Below are positions 22,975 to 37,121 of a stretch of DNA of 64,000 bases, piece by piece. Under the pieces are notes generated by a model. That model was not told the DNA's origin. It was given only the letters and a program-made list of their open reading frames with translations, and ran no database searches. Numbering within the stretch: position 1 is the first letter of the stretch; the number at the start of each line of letters is the position of its first letter. Source of the stretch: Durusdinium trenchii (Eukaryota > Sar > Dinophyceae > Suessiales > Symbiodiniaceae); contig CAXAMN010022840.1 of the NCBI GenBank assembly GCA_963970005.1, forward strand, positions 657,087-721,086. The letters are read 5' to 3'. The position numbers were made by a program, and so were the translations under genes.

Positions 22975-25900
22975 TATACATATCGTTGGATTCATGTAAG
23001 GGTGTCGTTCAATCCGGACCACGTCGGATGGGTGTTGGTGACTGTAGCGCCACAGCTTCCATCGTCAGGGCACGCCCGATGCGGTGTCGACGAAGGCTTG
23101 GGAAGCCTTTTGGAGTCCAACGTTGCAAGAGGAGAGGGCAAAGGCAAAAAGATCATGTTTGGATTCGTTTTCAGGTTCTGATCCAAGGGGAGTGTGAAAA
23201 CTCAACTGATCCTGCAGCACTACAGTATGCTGGAGCCCCCCTCGGTCACCGAACTAGGAGAACATTAAGTGAACTGAAAAGTGGACAGGAAGCTCTTAGT
23301 TTGTTTGGCGTGTAGCTTGCGCAGTCTGTGCGGCAATGCTGGGCGTTTTAATTTGAAGGTTGATGTAGATAGATGGCTTAGTGTGCCTTAGTCCTTAGTT
23401 ATATGAGAAGTTATATATTTATATACTTGCTTCCAATGTTGAATGGATTTCCGTCATCGGCAGTCTTCCCCATCATCCACGGCGCACAGGGTCATGCTGG
23501 ACTGCTTCATGGGTCTTGTCAAGTCAGCTGTGTTATCAGGCCATGACTCAGGCCCCGTTGTCTACTGAGACACATCATTGAAAGAGTTCCCCCCACACAG
23601 GTATGAGGCGAGGCGAGGCCATTCAAAGAAAATTAGAGAAAGGGCTCCCCACCCACGGAAACAACGATTGGGAAGCACACATATATACAGCCAGCCACTG
23701 AACCAAGACCAAGAAACCTCTAACAAACAGCGATTCCAGCTTATAGATTGCACAAGCTCTCGGTTTCCAATACCGATGCTCCTCCTGGCCGCGGGTTATT
23801 TACCTGGCCTGGTCGAATACGAGGTCGCCTCATCCTCCTAGCCATGGGCGACGGATCACACACCATTATAAGGCTTGGGGAGTCACTGCTTGGGATGGCC
23901 GAAATGTGTGGATAGACGCTAGAGACTGGCCATTTTGGGGACAGGGAGACGGGTGTGATGGGTCACTGGGTGGCGGGGTGGCTGGATTGACGGGTGCGGC
24001 TTTCCAAAAGTCCCAGAAACAGCTGGGTGAGGCTTCCCAGAACTGAAAACAAGACCATGGGGACTAGGGCTTCCCAATATTTGAGGTACATGGTGGGCAG
24101 TTCCTGAGTCTTTGTGGGTCATATTACTGCAACTTCTTTGAAGATTTGAAGGCGGGAGAGCCATGGGCAGCAAGGAAGCTGGAGTCGAGTGCCAGAGCTA
24201 CAGAGCTACATTCGAGGAAAGGAGCTAGCTTTTTCGGGGGGATGCAAACACAGGTGCCATCAGGTGCCTGTTTGTGAATTTCATGGGTTGCAGGCCCTTG
24301 AAGCGTCACATGGGACGCTTCATGCCACCCATGTTTCACCATCCTCGTATGTCTCCTGGGCAGGCCGTGTTTGCCTCTGGTTGGGCCAAAGCAGCCGGAA
24401 GCTTAGCATCTCTGGAGGCCGTGACAGGAACCTCACAGGAATGAACTAAGGAACGCCAATCCAAGAGGGATGTGGATTTCCATTGTGAAATGGGTAGCCC
24501 TGGGGCCGATATAAAATAGAGATCCAACTGATGATCCAACCCCCCCAAATGATTACCATCGTATATTGTTGTATATTGATATACTTTCTCAACATTCTGT
24601 TTGTGGGGGCACTGATTGAAACCAAGAGAGGGCATGCATGTTTTGGCACTGCTCACTGCTCACGAATGACATGAGATGACTGTAGTGGATGCTTGACCTT
24701 ATTGATCAAATCCGGACGTGCCACGGAAGTTATATTCACCCGGTCACCTCCGGGTTCACAAGGTGTTCAGCTTGTTGGGATCGGCCTCAGGCCCTTCCAC
24801 ATCGCTTGAGACGGTGCAACTCAGCAGGGAGTGGGGGTTGGAGCTGTGTGACGCTGGGATCATTCTCAAAGGCCCGCCAAGCCCAGCAATCTAGAATGAC
24901 CTAGATGTCATAGCACCAGCTGGGGTGAAAATGGGTTCAGGTGTGTGACGGAACTCTGGATGGTCCCTATTTTTAAACATATTGGCAACTGGCATTTTTC
25001 AATACATTTCCAAAGATGTTGGCTCTACAGCAATTTCGAAATTTCCCAATCTGCTTGAATGTGCGCTTTGTTGAGTCTTTGGATCAATGATCCATGTGAG
25101 GGACCACCACAAGGACTGCCCGTGCTTGGCGATTGAATCTGGCTCATGTTGCCAGATTCTGGCAAGACTGCAGCGCACTATCCAGCATTCTGGACCGCTA
25201 GACATGGCAGACATATAATATATGGCAACAGCATCATCAGAAGCAACCAAAGCGCAAACACACAAACATGTGGTAGCATTAGCATTCTACCGTAACTCGA
25301 ACACATGACATGATTTGCAAGGATGCTTATAAGTGCATGTATTTCTTGGTAGGAGCTGCCAGGAACCTTCAGTAGACACCGGCCATGACACTTCACGCGA
25401 CCTTTGAAGACATGTGGCAGGGGGGAGGGTGTCAGGATGTCATGGTCAAAGGATCCACCATTTGCGGTTGTCTCCATGGTCATTCAACGGCCAAACAGAA
25501 AGAGAAGATTCATGTCCAGACAGCTCATGAGGGAACATCCTCGAACAATTTTCACCCGGAGACAAGGAATATCACCCAGAAATACCAAGGCGGACAGGTT
25601 TGTGGCTGTGGGTTTCTCAAGTTTGTTCAAGTTGATCAGGGTGATCGCACAAGGCAGGTGATATTCGCTCATTGCCCATGGAACAATGCCGAACTTGGAT
25701 GTGGCTGACCAGCTTAGTCATGAGCCCAGAATCTGCAAATGCTTCCGGCTAGGACGGGTGGGAGAGAAGTCGTTTAAAGTTAGGTTCCAAGGCAACAGAC
25801 TTAGAACATCTTAGAACAGAAAGGGATCTTGCCTGTAAATCTCTCTGTGGGACAGTTTCTTGATCATGACACTGAGCTTAATCGACCGAGAGATCAATGA

Positions 25901-28724
25901 TGGTGACCAACCTCGGGACACGTCTGACCGAAGATTATGGCCTCACTTCATCGTACCCCCGGCCTTGAGAGAGCGGCGGACGCCTCATTTGGGGGGGGCC
26001 ATCTTCAAGGAAGGTGTGGGACAACCCCCCCATATAACAACCCCCATAAAAACCATGTCCGATTTTAACATATCTTCGAATCCGAAAGACACGTCTCAGG
26101 GTGACTCCGAACCGCTCGCTCCCACCGCTCGTTGCGTCCTGGACCGCTCCGCGGTTCGCGCGGTTGAAGCCGGATCCGTTAGCGGATCTGTGAGGTTCCG
26201 CGCAGGTCCGTGACATGCTAAGATGGCCAAGGTGGACAAAAACAGGTTTGGAGTCTGGAGTTGAGGCCGCTTTTTGACGCACATGTTTGATCGTTTTTGT
26301 CTTCACAGACTTGGAGCTGGAGCTGAAGATAGCTCCATGCAGCACAAAACTCCACAGTTCTGATCTAAGGATCCGGACCACGGAAAATTGGTTCGACATA
26401 GTTCGACACTGTATACAGTAGAATGAATGATTGTTTAAACAGGGAGGTCCTGATTTCAAGGTGGTAAGAACATGCTAACTGAGGGAGTGGGGTGCGGGAT
26501 GACACCATGAAGGGTGCTTGTAAAAAAGATTACTCGTATTGCCATGTGAATCATGTGAATAGACCTTCCGAACAAGGTCGCGGGGCTTCTATTTTTCTAC
26601 TGCATGCTGCTCAAAAGTATGTTCTATATTAAAGGCCTGTCCCATGACACTTGCCAATTACAGCTCCCACTGCCAGCCATCATCCGCAGGATTGTTGATG
26701 AGCTTCAAAAGAAACACGGTTGGAAGTGCCATCATCACAGTTCATTTCACCCCGCCGAACACTTCCAACCAGAAGCCGACTAGACCGACTCGTCTGCCTC
26801 TCGGAGGGTCTCGTCTAGGTGATGTGCTCCGTGATGCGCAGAGCATGCCTGCAACGAGTCCAAAGGCTTCGTTGGGCGGGACCGGAATGGACCGGAGAAG
26901 TGCACCTAGACGACCACATAGAGGGGAAATGGCCTTCAAATGGATGTGTGTTTCCAAGATTCATGGATTGTTGTCCCAGAAATGCCATCAAATTGCGTGA
27001 CAGTATATACCACTACCACACTACCACGGCTTTGTGGGGAACACCCATGGGAAGCAGCGAGCCTTTAGTTTGTTGATTCCTCCACGCTTCGTTCTGAAAA
27101 GCTTTATCCCCTATGACACCGTATGATCGTGCCCACATGGCAGTGAGAATGTGGATTGATTGAACAGGGGCTCCCTGATAGAAAACCATTTCAGTTGAAG
27201 ACCACTTTCCAGCTCCAAACCCATAACCCTGTGTTGACGACCGTCAGCCTTGCACCCAGCTGAAACACAACCCGTCAGGTTGCAGCTCTGCAGGCTGTTG
27301 CAAAGGCGACACAGGCAGGGACACGGTGGGGACATGGTGGGGACTCGCCGACCGGACTCAGCTGGGCTCCCCCCCAGTCACCAATAGAAAACGGGATGAA
27401 ACGGGTCAAGGTGACCAGCTGCGGAAGGACTGCAGGTGTAGATGTTGGTGTGTTCTACAGACATATCCCGCTGAACAAGTACAATCACACCGAGTACATT
27501 GCATCATGCACGGAACCTATATAGTCGGACCTGCAGGACATAAATGTTTGTGCTAAACATGCCATATGTGACTGTGTAGGCTTTGGAAGTTTTGATGATG
27601 AGCCGAAGTGACATAACACCAACTTGTGGGATCTTTGGCCTCTCCCATTCCTACCAAGAACTGAGAGTCAGCAATTACAGTGATTGACCAGCCAAGAACA
27701 TCCACAAATCGTGGGTTCATTTAACTAGCCAAGAGCATCCACATTGGGCGTTTGACTCAGGTTCTGGTAGAAGTGTTGCTTCTTGTACTCCAATTTCCAC
27801 CCAGTGAGATATGTGTTCTTTTGGAATGTGATCCGGATGTGATCCGCTGGCGCTCAGCTCAATGCAGGCAGCAGAGGACTTCCGAGGAGCTTGATCAATG
27901 AGGGCTTTGGGAAGACAAGTTGTTTACGACCTAGCGAGACCCAAGACATTCCAAGACCATTTGTTTAATCAAGCCACCAGGACACAGATGCTTCATCACC
28001 ATCAGACTTTGGATGACAAAGATCAACAAAGTATAACAAAGTGTTTTTGCTCTTAAAACCATCTCGCATTTCAGGTGTCCAGGATGTGGCATGTCTTCAT
28101 CATGCCTGACGAGGCTTTCAATCTGATCCCCCCCACCCAAAAATAGTTTGAGCTTTTAGCCATCAGATTAACTCCCTGAACTTAGACTGCCACAGGAGTC
28201 CAGGAGTACCAGAAGGTGAACACCTGGGTAGCGGCCAATCCCTTCTTCCGCCCCAGCTTTGTGTCAGGCGCCAGCTGGTGGGTGAGCGTAGCTGCGGCGT
28301 AGCTGGTGATGGGTATGCGCAGTTGAAAGTGACATCAAAAATACAATAGGCAATATGCGGCAATAAGCTCATGGCTAGCGGCTAACTGGCTGAGCCATGG
28401 TTCGCATGATAGAGTCCTGGGATCAAACATGTTGGAACATTGTTGATGAATGTTTGTAACACACACATATATATATATATGTACACACCATTATTCACCA
28501 TTGCTTGATACCTTCAATTTTTCTGGGTTTATAAGCCTCTCCATGCTTCCACGAGCGACTCCGCACGACTCGTCAGGTCACCAGTCTGCAGTCATCGACT
28601 CTCCGCCTGAGGCGATTCGTCTCCAACCAGTGATTCGTCTTTGTCGCCGTCCGGGCAGTCGATCAATGGAGTCGATCTGTACATGTTTCCAATATACAGA
28701 CAGAACCTGCACTTCAAGTCACTG

Positions 28725-28805
28725 ACATGGAAGAGGAAAATGATCCCTTGGAAATGTATTCTCATCCACTCTCCTTTGCAAACACAGGGTTTTCCACTTC
28801 CAATG
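28725..28805 (+). repeat. diverged copy of a short hairpin element
   Basis: Begins ACATGGAAGAGGAAAATGA and ends GGGTTTTCCACTTCCAATG. It shares the core order (TGGAA, TTTTC or CTCC, TTTG, ACA, GGGTTTTC, TTCCA) with the elements at 40484 and 50297. The ends are only partly inverted. Confidence 0.4.
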
Positions 28806-31149
28806 AGTCGAAGGTTTTCAGAACTGACGGCGGGAAGCTCAAAGGCTTGTAACGGCTTGGAGCTGTGTCAATTGCCTTAAAAGGGGCAAAAGTGCAATCT
28901 TGAGTTAAAACTGCTTGAAACCAGTGTACTAGAAGTGCCACATGCAGGCAGATGGAGTATTTATGCAGGTATTGAGGAATTTGGCTTTGAATTGTTGTTC
29001 TCAGCTTAAGTTACCCACCATTGATAGCCCAACAAAGAGACTGGACCCATTGCGGATGGTTGCCATTCTCCAGCCTCCAGCACAAAGCTAGGGGACTTAA
29101 TCAGTGGTTTCAGAGTAGGCGCACACACTCCAAGATGTGTTCTTTTTTTGGGAGGATGGGGGTGGTCCAATTTCAACCACCTCTCGGAGGATTGTCCCAT
29201 TTAAGCTCAATCCAGTCGATCCACTACAAGCATTGATTCATTGTATGCGGATGTGGGTTTATGCGCCCCTGGCGGGTTTCTGTGGTGTGAAGGCTCCATA
29301 GCTTTGCGGCACACCTAGAGGTTAGCCTTGAGCATCCTGTGCAACTGGGCGAAAACTGATTTGAATTGTATAGAAATGCATCACCAGGAAATCTCGATTG
29401 TTTTTTTTGCAATAAGCTTAAGTTATAAAGGGTATATGTTGGGTCTGTCCCATGAGCTGTAACAGTCGGCAAGCGAACATCACGATGATAAAGAAAGGCC
29501 TGCAACTGAACTATCATCCACTGTCATATACTGGTATTGGGATATGCCCCCCAAAACTGAACACCTATAGACTACATTAGATATGGTATATGTTACTGTG
29601 TGTTGCATTCAATTGAACATGCCGTGCAGATCCGGAAAGGATCGCACGGTCTCGCCAGGCCATGGGCATGTTGGCCAGGACAACTTGCCGGTCCGAGCAA
29701 GGGGCGCATTGGAGCCATGAGAAAAGCCAGAGATCACCTCAAAATGCCGTGGGTACAGGGGCCCCTGAGGGTATCTCCTTTGGACAGGTACTTGGGCCTG
29801 GGAGCTGTAGGATTTACACTGTAGATAGGAGCTGTTTTGCTCCTTTCGGCTGGGCATGCCAAGCCACATTGATCGGTTCGCCAGAGGCGGCCAGTTCCGA
29901 CAACCCAGCCCTTTTTACAGCAGGAAAAAACAACGGCTAGGGCATTCTGCTGCTAAAGGATTGCAAGTCATGAAGTCATGCTCCGTCCGAGGTAGCCAAG
30001 ACAGAAGGCGATCTTCAGGGACAATGGGGACACCAGAAGGGAGCTCTCTTCGAGTAACTAGTTGTTGTTTTTTTTGGGTGCACGTGTGGCCATCATTTAG
30101 TCCATCGAATGCCCTATGCCCTTTAGATGCCAATGGAGAGAAAGAGGGAGAGAGACAGAGAGAATAGGAAATCGATGTATGAACTAGGTTTATGCACTCC
30201 CGGAAACAACATGGACCCTGAGAATGGCATCCTGAAAGGCCATTATTCTCAAGCTTTACTAGTGTTTTCTCGTTGAAGCTCCTTCCCGCCCTTCTGCTGA
30301 TACACTGGAGGACCAACCCCATCGCTGCATGGCATGCTGCAGAGGCCGTGCGTCTCGCAGCAGAGGTGCGGCCCAGCGGACGCTTAGATTGAAAGAGGAA
30401 GAGTGGCGCCAGCGCCGATGCAAAGATATGCATTTAACACCCCCCAGACATGGATTGATGGACCTCTTCATGCGGGGTCCACGTATTCAAAGAACTTGCG
30501 TCGCATCCGTCGCTATTTTTCCTCTCTCCCAAACGCGCCATGCGCCACGTGTCCATATGGCTGGCTCCTGGGCCGTTCCAAATACTGCTGCGGGCGCCTC
30601 CTTAGGCCCTTCAAACCGTCCTGGGCCGTTCAGTGCAGGACAGCTTGCCTGGTGGTGACTTGTATCATCATGCAGATGGATCGCGAGGACATTGCCTGGG
30701 TGAAGTCTTTCCCCAACCGTCCTTTGAGAGTGGAAGTTCTTGCAGGAAACCCGTGTGCAAGCAACCGCAGCAGGATTAGCAGGAGCAGTACCAACATGGC
30801 AGCTGGTGGGAGGATAATGTCAAGGGAAATAAGTCACCCTCGTTGCTAGTACATATCGATTATAACACGAGTTCTTCCACCAGTTCTGCTGGGTTTGGTG
30901 ACTGCTTCCCTTTCGGCGACCGGGTTTCTTTGCCATTGCCCTCAGGCATTGGATATGGCATCGTGCTCACCCGTCCAAGTTGATTTGTTTGAGACATCGG
31001 TCAATTTAGACACCAAGTTGATTTGTTTGACACCCGTCCAAGTAAACCTTGGAGTTATATATATATATATAGATAGATAGCAACCAACAATGTCCATGGT
31101 TGACTTTGGGACCCCACTAATCAACTTGTCCGTCTTCCTTCACGCAGTG

Positions 31150-31299
31150 CTCGTTGAGACGGACGGCACTTCCCCACCGGACGACGCTTGCGCGCCGCAA
31201 GGACCGGATGTGGCGCAGAAGTCGGTGACTGAGCAGGGCCGACGCGATCAGCGTGGCTTCTTCGGGGTTTTTCAATCCGGTTTGAGGGGCACGTCTGGC
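31150..31299 (+). CDS. candidate exon region, hypothetical
   Basis: The frame reads VLVETDGTSPPDDACAPQGP and DVAQKSVTEQGRRDQRGFFG with strong G/C third positions, after a pyrimidine-rich tract ending cacgcag. Internal AG|G sites allow other exon splits, and a GT donor lies near 31299. Hydrophilic, no family recognised. It may go with the patch at 32009-32093. Confidence 0.35.
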
Positions 31300-34200
31300 G
31301 GGTTGGTGTGAGCAGAAGGGTGTATAGAAGGGTTGGCGATCAAGGCCGGAAAACACATTTTTTGTATGGGGATGTATGGGGTACTTTTTTCCATTGGTGG
31401 GTTCAGTCCAGCGTGAAGAGCCTTCAGCGCGAGCAAGTGTTTGTTTCGGAGCTGTGCAACAGATTGTGTTATGCTTAAAGCATCACAGCCTGAAGGGATT
31501 TGCCTTTGATAGTTGCTTTGAGGTTTATGTCATCCGCATCCATGCCAATGCCACTCCTTGTGCCGGGGTCCCAAGCACAAACCGGCACTTTGCACAGAAT
31601 GGTCGCTTTCAAAACAGTCCCCCACTAAAGAAAGGGTTTTCGGACAAACCTTGCTTGTTCCGGTCAACTTTTAAAAACACTGTATCAAGGACACCCTCTG
31701 AGCACAAGGTGACATGTCTTCTTCAGTTTGGGGTGGCTGGGAGTCCGCGATAGCGGTTAGTTACCGCTAGTTGGTTGTGACTTGCTCAGCTGGAGTGCTA
31801 ATAGCAGTGGAGCCTGCAAGAGTCTGGTGCGGGTTTCTGGGAGGAACTCTACCACGTTTGTTTGTACTTCTCCGCACCCCACATGTTTGTTTTGAACAAA
31901 CACTTTTTGTAGTTTGGGTATTATGTTCAGGGTCGCAAATTCACAGCTAGCCAGCTGGCTGAAGCATGCATCTCTCCGATCTAACCTCGCCGCAGTCTGT
32001 GGAAGCTGCGACCGTGGAAGCGACCGCGGGAAGCATCACGAGTCACTGGGCAGAGGAGTTGCTAGAAAGGAGCATTGGGGGTCGGAACCGCCAAGAAATG
32101 GACCAACTCTTGGCAGGAACCAAATCTTTGGAAAGGACCGGATGCAAACCCTTGTGCATAACCTGCGTCATTGGGAAATTGGCTGAACATGTTGATTGAA
32201 CTATACGTATACGTATATATAACTCAAATTCCGAAGGGAAGCACATTATGATTATCGAAGTTTGACATCATTTGACACTTCCTCAACACCACCCAGCTTG
32301 GCGGCAAACCTGGTGGAAGTGATCTAAAGCCCGCATATGTTGTTTTGCATGTTTGATCATTCTTGAGTGGATAGGCTTTTGGAAATTCCAGTCTTTGGTA
32401 TGGTTCTTCCATTGTTGTTGGGATTGTGCAACATTCCGGTCGTTTATTTGAGGATGGATGCACCACCCATTTTCCAGCATGCAGGTAGGGGGCGAACGTT
32501 GCATTGAATATGACTACAATTTTTTCCTGTGCTGCTGAACTGTTCCAATTCAAGTTACTGTTTCTATATATTATAAATATATATATATATTCAAAAATCC
32601 CCAGCTCCCTGCATGGATGACCGAAGTTCACCCAACAAAAATACGCCTCACACCTCCCCGACTCTTTCAGGAATAATCTATCATGAAATCCTATGGTCAA
32701 CTGCCTAACTGTGTGGTCACTGTGGACTGTTCGCAAATCCATCATGAGGACATTTCCGAACTACAGTGTAACTACAGATATAGGACTTCCATAGGCTTCA
32801 GATGGTGCTGAGCTGGTCCATGTGATCACTGGTGACTCGTCCCCAGTGAGTTAGTGGGTGGTTTTGGGGGGGTGAGTTTCATGTGTTTACTTTGGCAACT
32901 GAAGTCGGGAGAGCGCTTTGAAAACGGAGGACGAGCTGTTTGAAGCATACGCACTTGTAAACTCCAAAGCACCAGACATGCCTCCAAAAATCTAGTTTCG
33001 GGGTCTATGGTAGATTTCGGGGTGCAACATGCTGTAAGAAACGGCCGACTCACAAGCAGGCACACGACCCTTCTTGAAACAGCTAGGCTAGGCATTTGAT
33101 CCAACATGTAAACCTCATGTTATATTGAATGGTTCCCCCTCTTAATCAGTTAAGCAACAGTGATGCTCACATGCATTGAAGCTGCCTTGCAGCTAAGGCT
33201 TACACGAGCAGCTTCTTGTGAGGAAAAATGCGTCGCGTGTGCATGGTGGGTCGTGAGGGCTGATCAGAAGAGGGATGAAGACGATCTGAATTGGAGCACT
33301 CCAGGGAAAGGAGACAGACATAGAAAAGACCATGGTCGACCTGGGTGCACGAGAAAAACACGAAAGCTGCCACCTGGGAATTTCCGCAGCTGTAGCTATA
33401 GCAGGACCGGCATGCGTCATGCTGACCCACGTGAGTAGTAAGTGTAATTCAAAAAGCGTATGCCGACCAGAAGTTGGACCTTATTAAGAATGAAGCTGGT
33501 GATTCGGTGATTCTAAAGCCTAAGGAAGGCTGGCCAGTTCGCTATTTATGCGTGCCCTGCTAAGTTCAGTCGAAAAGTGCAGGAATAGACAGAACATGAC
33601 AGAACTGTTGGGTGGAATAAAGACTCCAAACACCTTGCATGATGTTTGCTTTAGGTTTGAGACACGACACCTTCGTGCACACACACATGGTCACATGTAT
33701 GTATATTTATATAGATGATACTATATTGTATGTTTACATATCCAGGTTGTTGTTAATCAACGCTGGTAGAAAGACCTTTTTATTGCCACAACGGCGTATA
33801 CAAATGGTATGACATGGTGACAGCGATGAGCGTGACGCCGTTGCGCCATTGCCCCGAGGTACCACAAGCAGCGCTACACACTCTTCTCCAAGTTTCTGGG
33901 CTCATTGGTTCACCACTGCACTGCTTTAAGGCAGCATTTGGGTGGGGGTTTTTGGCAGTTGAAAAAGGTCATCAATTCTCCTTGGCCTGGGTGTCAGGAA
34001 CAAGTAATAAAGGTTTCTGTTGTTGAACAGCCATGATGGATGGTGAAAAGTTTTGGAGACATAATCTTGTTTTGGTGCAATGACAACTTTCAAGCATTTT
34101 TTGTTCTACTGGTTGCGTTTCACATTGATCACACGTGATCCGACCAAGGTTTGACAAAGGCATCAAGTTGGATGAGGAGCCACATCGATCTTCTCACGAA

Positions 34201-36491
34201 TTGTGTATTGACAGGTTTGCTTGGAGGGATCCATTGCACCATTGCTCACTATTCTCCGAGGTTTGACCGGTTTGGTTGGTTAGGACTATGGCTATTTTCT
34301 TCATGAGCAATTTGCTCGTGAAGAGTGCGGATCTTTTCATCGGGTCCAATCATTTGCAGACACCTGACATACGGTTTCGTTATCCATGAGTATTCACCTG
34401 AGGATCTAGCAGAAATATTGGACATTTAGCAGGCCACCGAGGGGAGAAAACCCTGAGAAACCTTATAATATAGACGTCCCTGGATTTGTAAATTGGGGGT
34501 TGCACCAGCATCAGCTGTTCACAAGAGGTGACTAGAAACTGTTTTTGGTGACAGTGACTTTGATAAAGACTATACATACTACAATGCTGAGGACTGTCTG
34601 CCAATTTTTATGTGATGCATCGTGTGGAAGAACCTTATGAGCCCAGGATACTACTTGGATGCCTCGACTGACACATTGCATTTATATAGACGGAAACTCT
34701 ATGCTCGGCCGTTGTTCACTTGAACGAGGAGATGTGGTATTCAGTGACCCCTGAGCCGATTGCAAAGGAACAAGCAAGCCAGGTGCAGTGCATGGGGAAT
34801 TAGTAGTGCGGGAAGGAATGTGAGAGGTTCCTTTTCACTGCTTTGGACCGTTGACAGCTTTGTAAGACGCACAGTTTATGAAATCCAACAATTTGATACA
34901 ATTTGATATGCACATGTTTGACGTGCCTTTTCTATCATACTCTTTGGGTGAGCTGCATTCTCCAGTTGGAGGCCTACTTCCTAAGAAAGGCTGCGATTCG
35001 TAGAGTATGCAGGCTCCTGATCATTCAGAAACACCCTGTGACGGTTTTTAAAGAGCCATCCGTGCTGCCGCAGCCCGCAGGTTGCAGCTGGCAGCCCGGG
35101 CCCCAGTCCAGAAGGTTCCAGGTGTCCCAGGTGCTGGCCTTGGGTTAGGTCGAACGGCCATTCGACGTGAAAATCCCCAAGGAAGTCCTTAGATGTTCGA
35201 CCTGAATATCAGGAGTCGACCTCAAATTGGCAGGGCAAATGGTGGTCGAACAGATGTGAATTGGATATGATATTAAGAGACAAGAGCCCTTGCATGAACC
35301 TCTAACCAGGTTATATATAGTCCGCGTTTGGTTGCTCAGCCATATATATATGTTTATCTCATTGTGGATTCTTATCTTAGATATTGTCACCATGATTTGA
35401 CCCATTGCATCATTATCGCGGATTAATATCGGGCTCCTTCCTCAAGGTCCTCACAGTCCATATTCCAGGCACCTCCACAGTTCAATGAACATCATTGCCC
35501 AAGAGTCATAGCGATTCCAACCCAGCCATTCGCAGCAATGTGTTTTTTTGCGGCCTGGTATCGAGCTGTTAGGCTGTTAGGGGTTAGCAGCTTTCTTCAA
35601 ACAGCAGGCGTGGGCCAACAAGGAGCACCAAGTAACGTAACCCCTGGTTGCTTGATTCAAAACCGCCCTGCAGGACATTCAACTCCAAGATGTGTGTTTA
35701 AATCCACTTTGAAGTGCATTGACCATGAAACGGCATTATACATGCCATCCTTAAGTCAAGAGAATCTCCCACACTCCAAAAAAGGTGCTGCATATATGGT
35801 TTATACATGTTTATACCTAAACTATTTTTAGCTTGGACACCATGTGTTTTTGCTACTTCAGTGGCCGCACATGAAGCCTGCCCAGATGAGACAACCTGCT
35901 TGAGGTGGTGCTCCTGGCATTTTCATCGACAGCTTCGGCGGCGCGGGGGGGGTTGGGATGCTCGGGAACGGCGTCTCCGCTGTCGTGCAGATCCAGTCGT
36001 CAAATGAGGTGGTGGACAGATGGTGTTTTTGTGCACCGGTGCAGCAGGCCGATTGGCAAGATCTTTAGCAAGTTGGTTTAGTCATCGACTGAGTATATAA
36101 ATGTCTCGCGGTCTAGCCAGACAGATGATGAGACAGTATCCAATATCAACCACTCCAGCTTCTCAGCTACTTGTGCCTTTGAAGTCCCAGCTTTTGGGAG
36201 GTTGGATGGATATATACATTCTTCCGTGACCAGGCATAGCTTATGTTTTAGAGTTTAGAGTTCGGTCGCCACAGTAGGTGCACTTCAACGGTATTGTTTC
36301 CCGTATCTGTAGATAGGGAATGAGTAATCCAGACATTGCGGCAATGTGTATGACGATGAATGTTTGGCTCAACTTCAGCTGGGCAACCTGAGCTTTCCTG
36401 ATAGTGAAGGCCACTGACAGAAGAGCCATGTTCGGCCCATGACAAGTTCAAGTGATTCAAGTGTCGTTCTTTTCGAATTATGCTTGATGTG

Positions 36492-37121
36492 TTATGTACG
36501 CTTGTGTAAGCTTTTAACTTGCATTTTTTGGGTGCATCCCGTATTAACGGCTTTTTGCCTTGCACTACGCCAGGGCCTCAACACCACCAATAACGCCTCT
36601 GGAGCACTTGGAATCACGCAGAGAACGTCGAACACGGAACATGCTAATTTCAAGCAGGATGCAGCACGTCGGAGGGCCAAGATGGTTGAACCGTGTTGAA
36701 CATGTTTCTTGACTACCGCTGGAAGTATTGACCACTTCTCAGCACTGGCTTCAGGCCTGATATCCAAGAATAGATCATGTGCGTGCTTGGCATTCTTCGG
36801 GTTGTCCACAAATCGTTGTACGCCGCGTGCGCTGCATCCCATGGCTGAAGCTGAAATGGCCTTACGCAAGGAGCTGTTGCTCTTCGTGGCTTTGTCAGAA
36901 AAGATTTTACGCTGGGATTCTGCAAGTTGAGGGAAAGCCCCCCCAGGAATAGAGGATTCGAAGAGTATTGCTTTTGAGCAGGCTTTTGTCGGGAGCGACT
37001 GGCTTGCCACGCTTTTGGTTGGGCTTTCGATGTCCCCCTTTGCAGCTGTTTTGCGTCTCCGGAGCTGCTGGATCTTCGCAGCTGGTTCCACCCAGAGGTC
37101 TCCGGTCTCGTCGGGCTCGGT
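36492..37121 (-). CDS. hypothetical protein, large open exon
   Basis: An uninterrupted minus-strand frame of roughly 200 codons ending at a stop at 36492. An upstream stop in the same frame limits it to about 37157. There is no ATG near the 5' end, so it is probably an internal or last exon. It reads ETEPDETGDLWVEPAAKIQQ, then a basic Ser/Lys-rich part, then MGCSARGVQRFVDNPKNAKH and AHDLFLDIRPEASAEKWSIL. A GT site after KWSILPA (about 36719) could end the exon. Possible starts are AG sites near 37121 or before GDIESPTKS. It is large compared with the 20-160-base exons nearby, so a processed retrocopy is possible. Family not recognised. Confidence 0.5.
   Translation of the reverse strand, partial: TEPDETGDLWVEPAAKIQQLRRRKTAAKGDIESPTKSVASQSLPTKACSKAILFESSIPGGAFPQLAESQRKIFSDKATKSNSSLRKAISASAMGCSARGVQRFVDNPKNAKHAHDLFLDIRPEASAEKWSILPAVVKKHVQHGSTILALRRAASCLKLACSVFDVLCVIPSAPEALLVVLRPWRSARQKAVNTGCTQKMQVKSLHKRT

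Larger units (their letters stand above)
23000..36490. other. long stretch without an assignable gene
   Basis: Mostly intron-like or intergenic sequence with short TA runs. Coding-like patches that I could not bound or join are at 30330-30440 (+), 31150-31300 (+; contains VAQKSVTEQGRRDQRGFF) and 32009-32093 (+; contains VEAATVEATAGSITSHWAEE). A hairpin-family copy lies at about 28725-28805. Confidence 0.45.
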
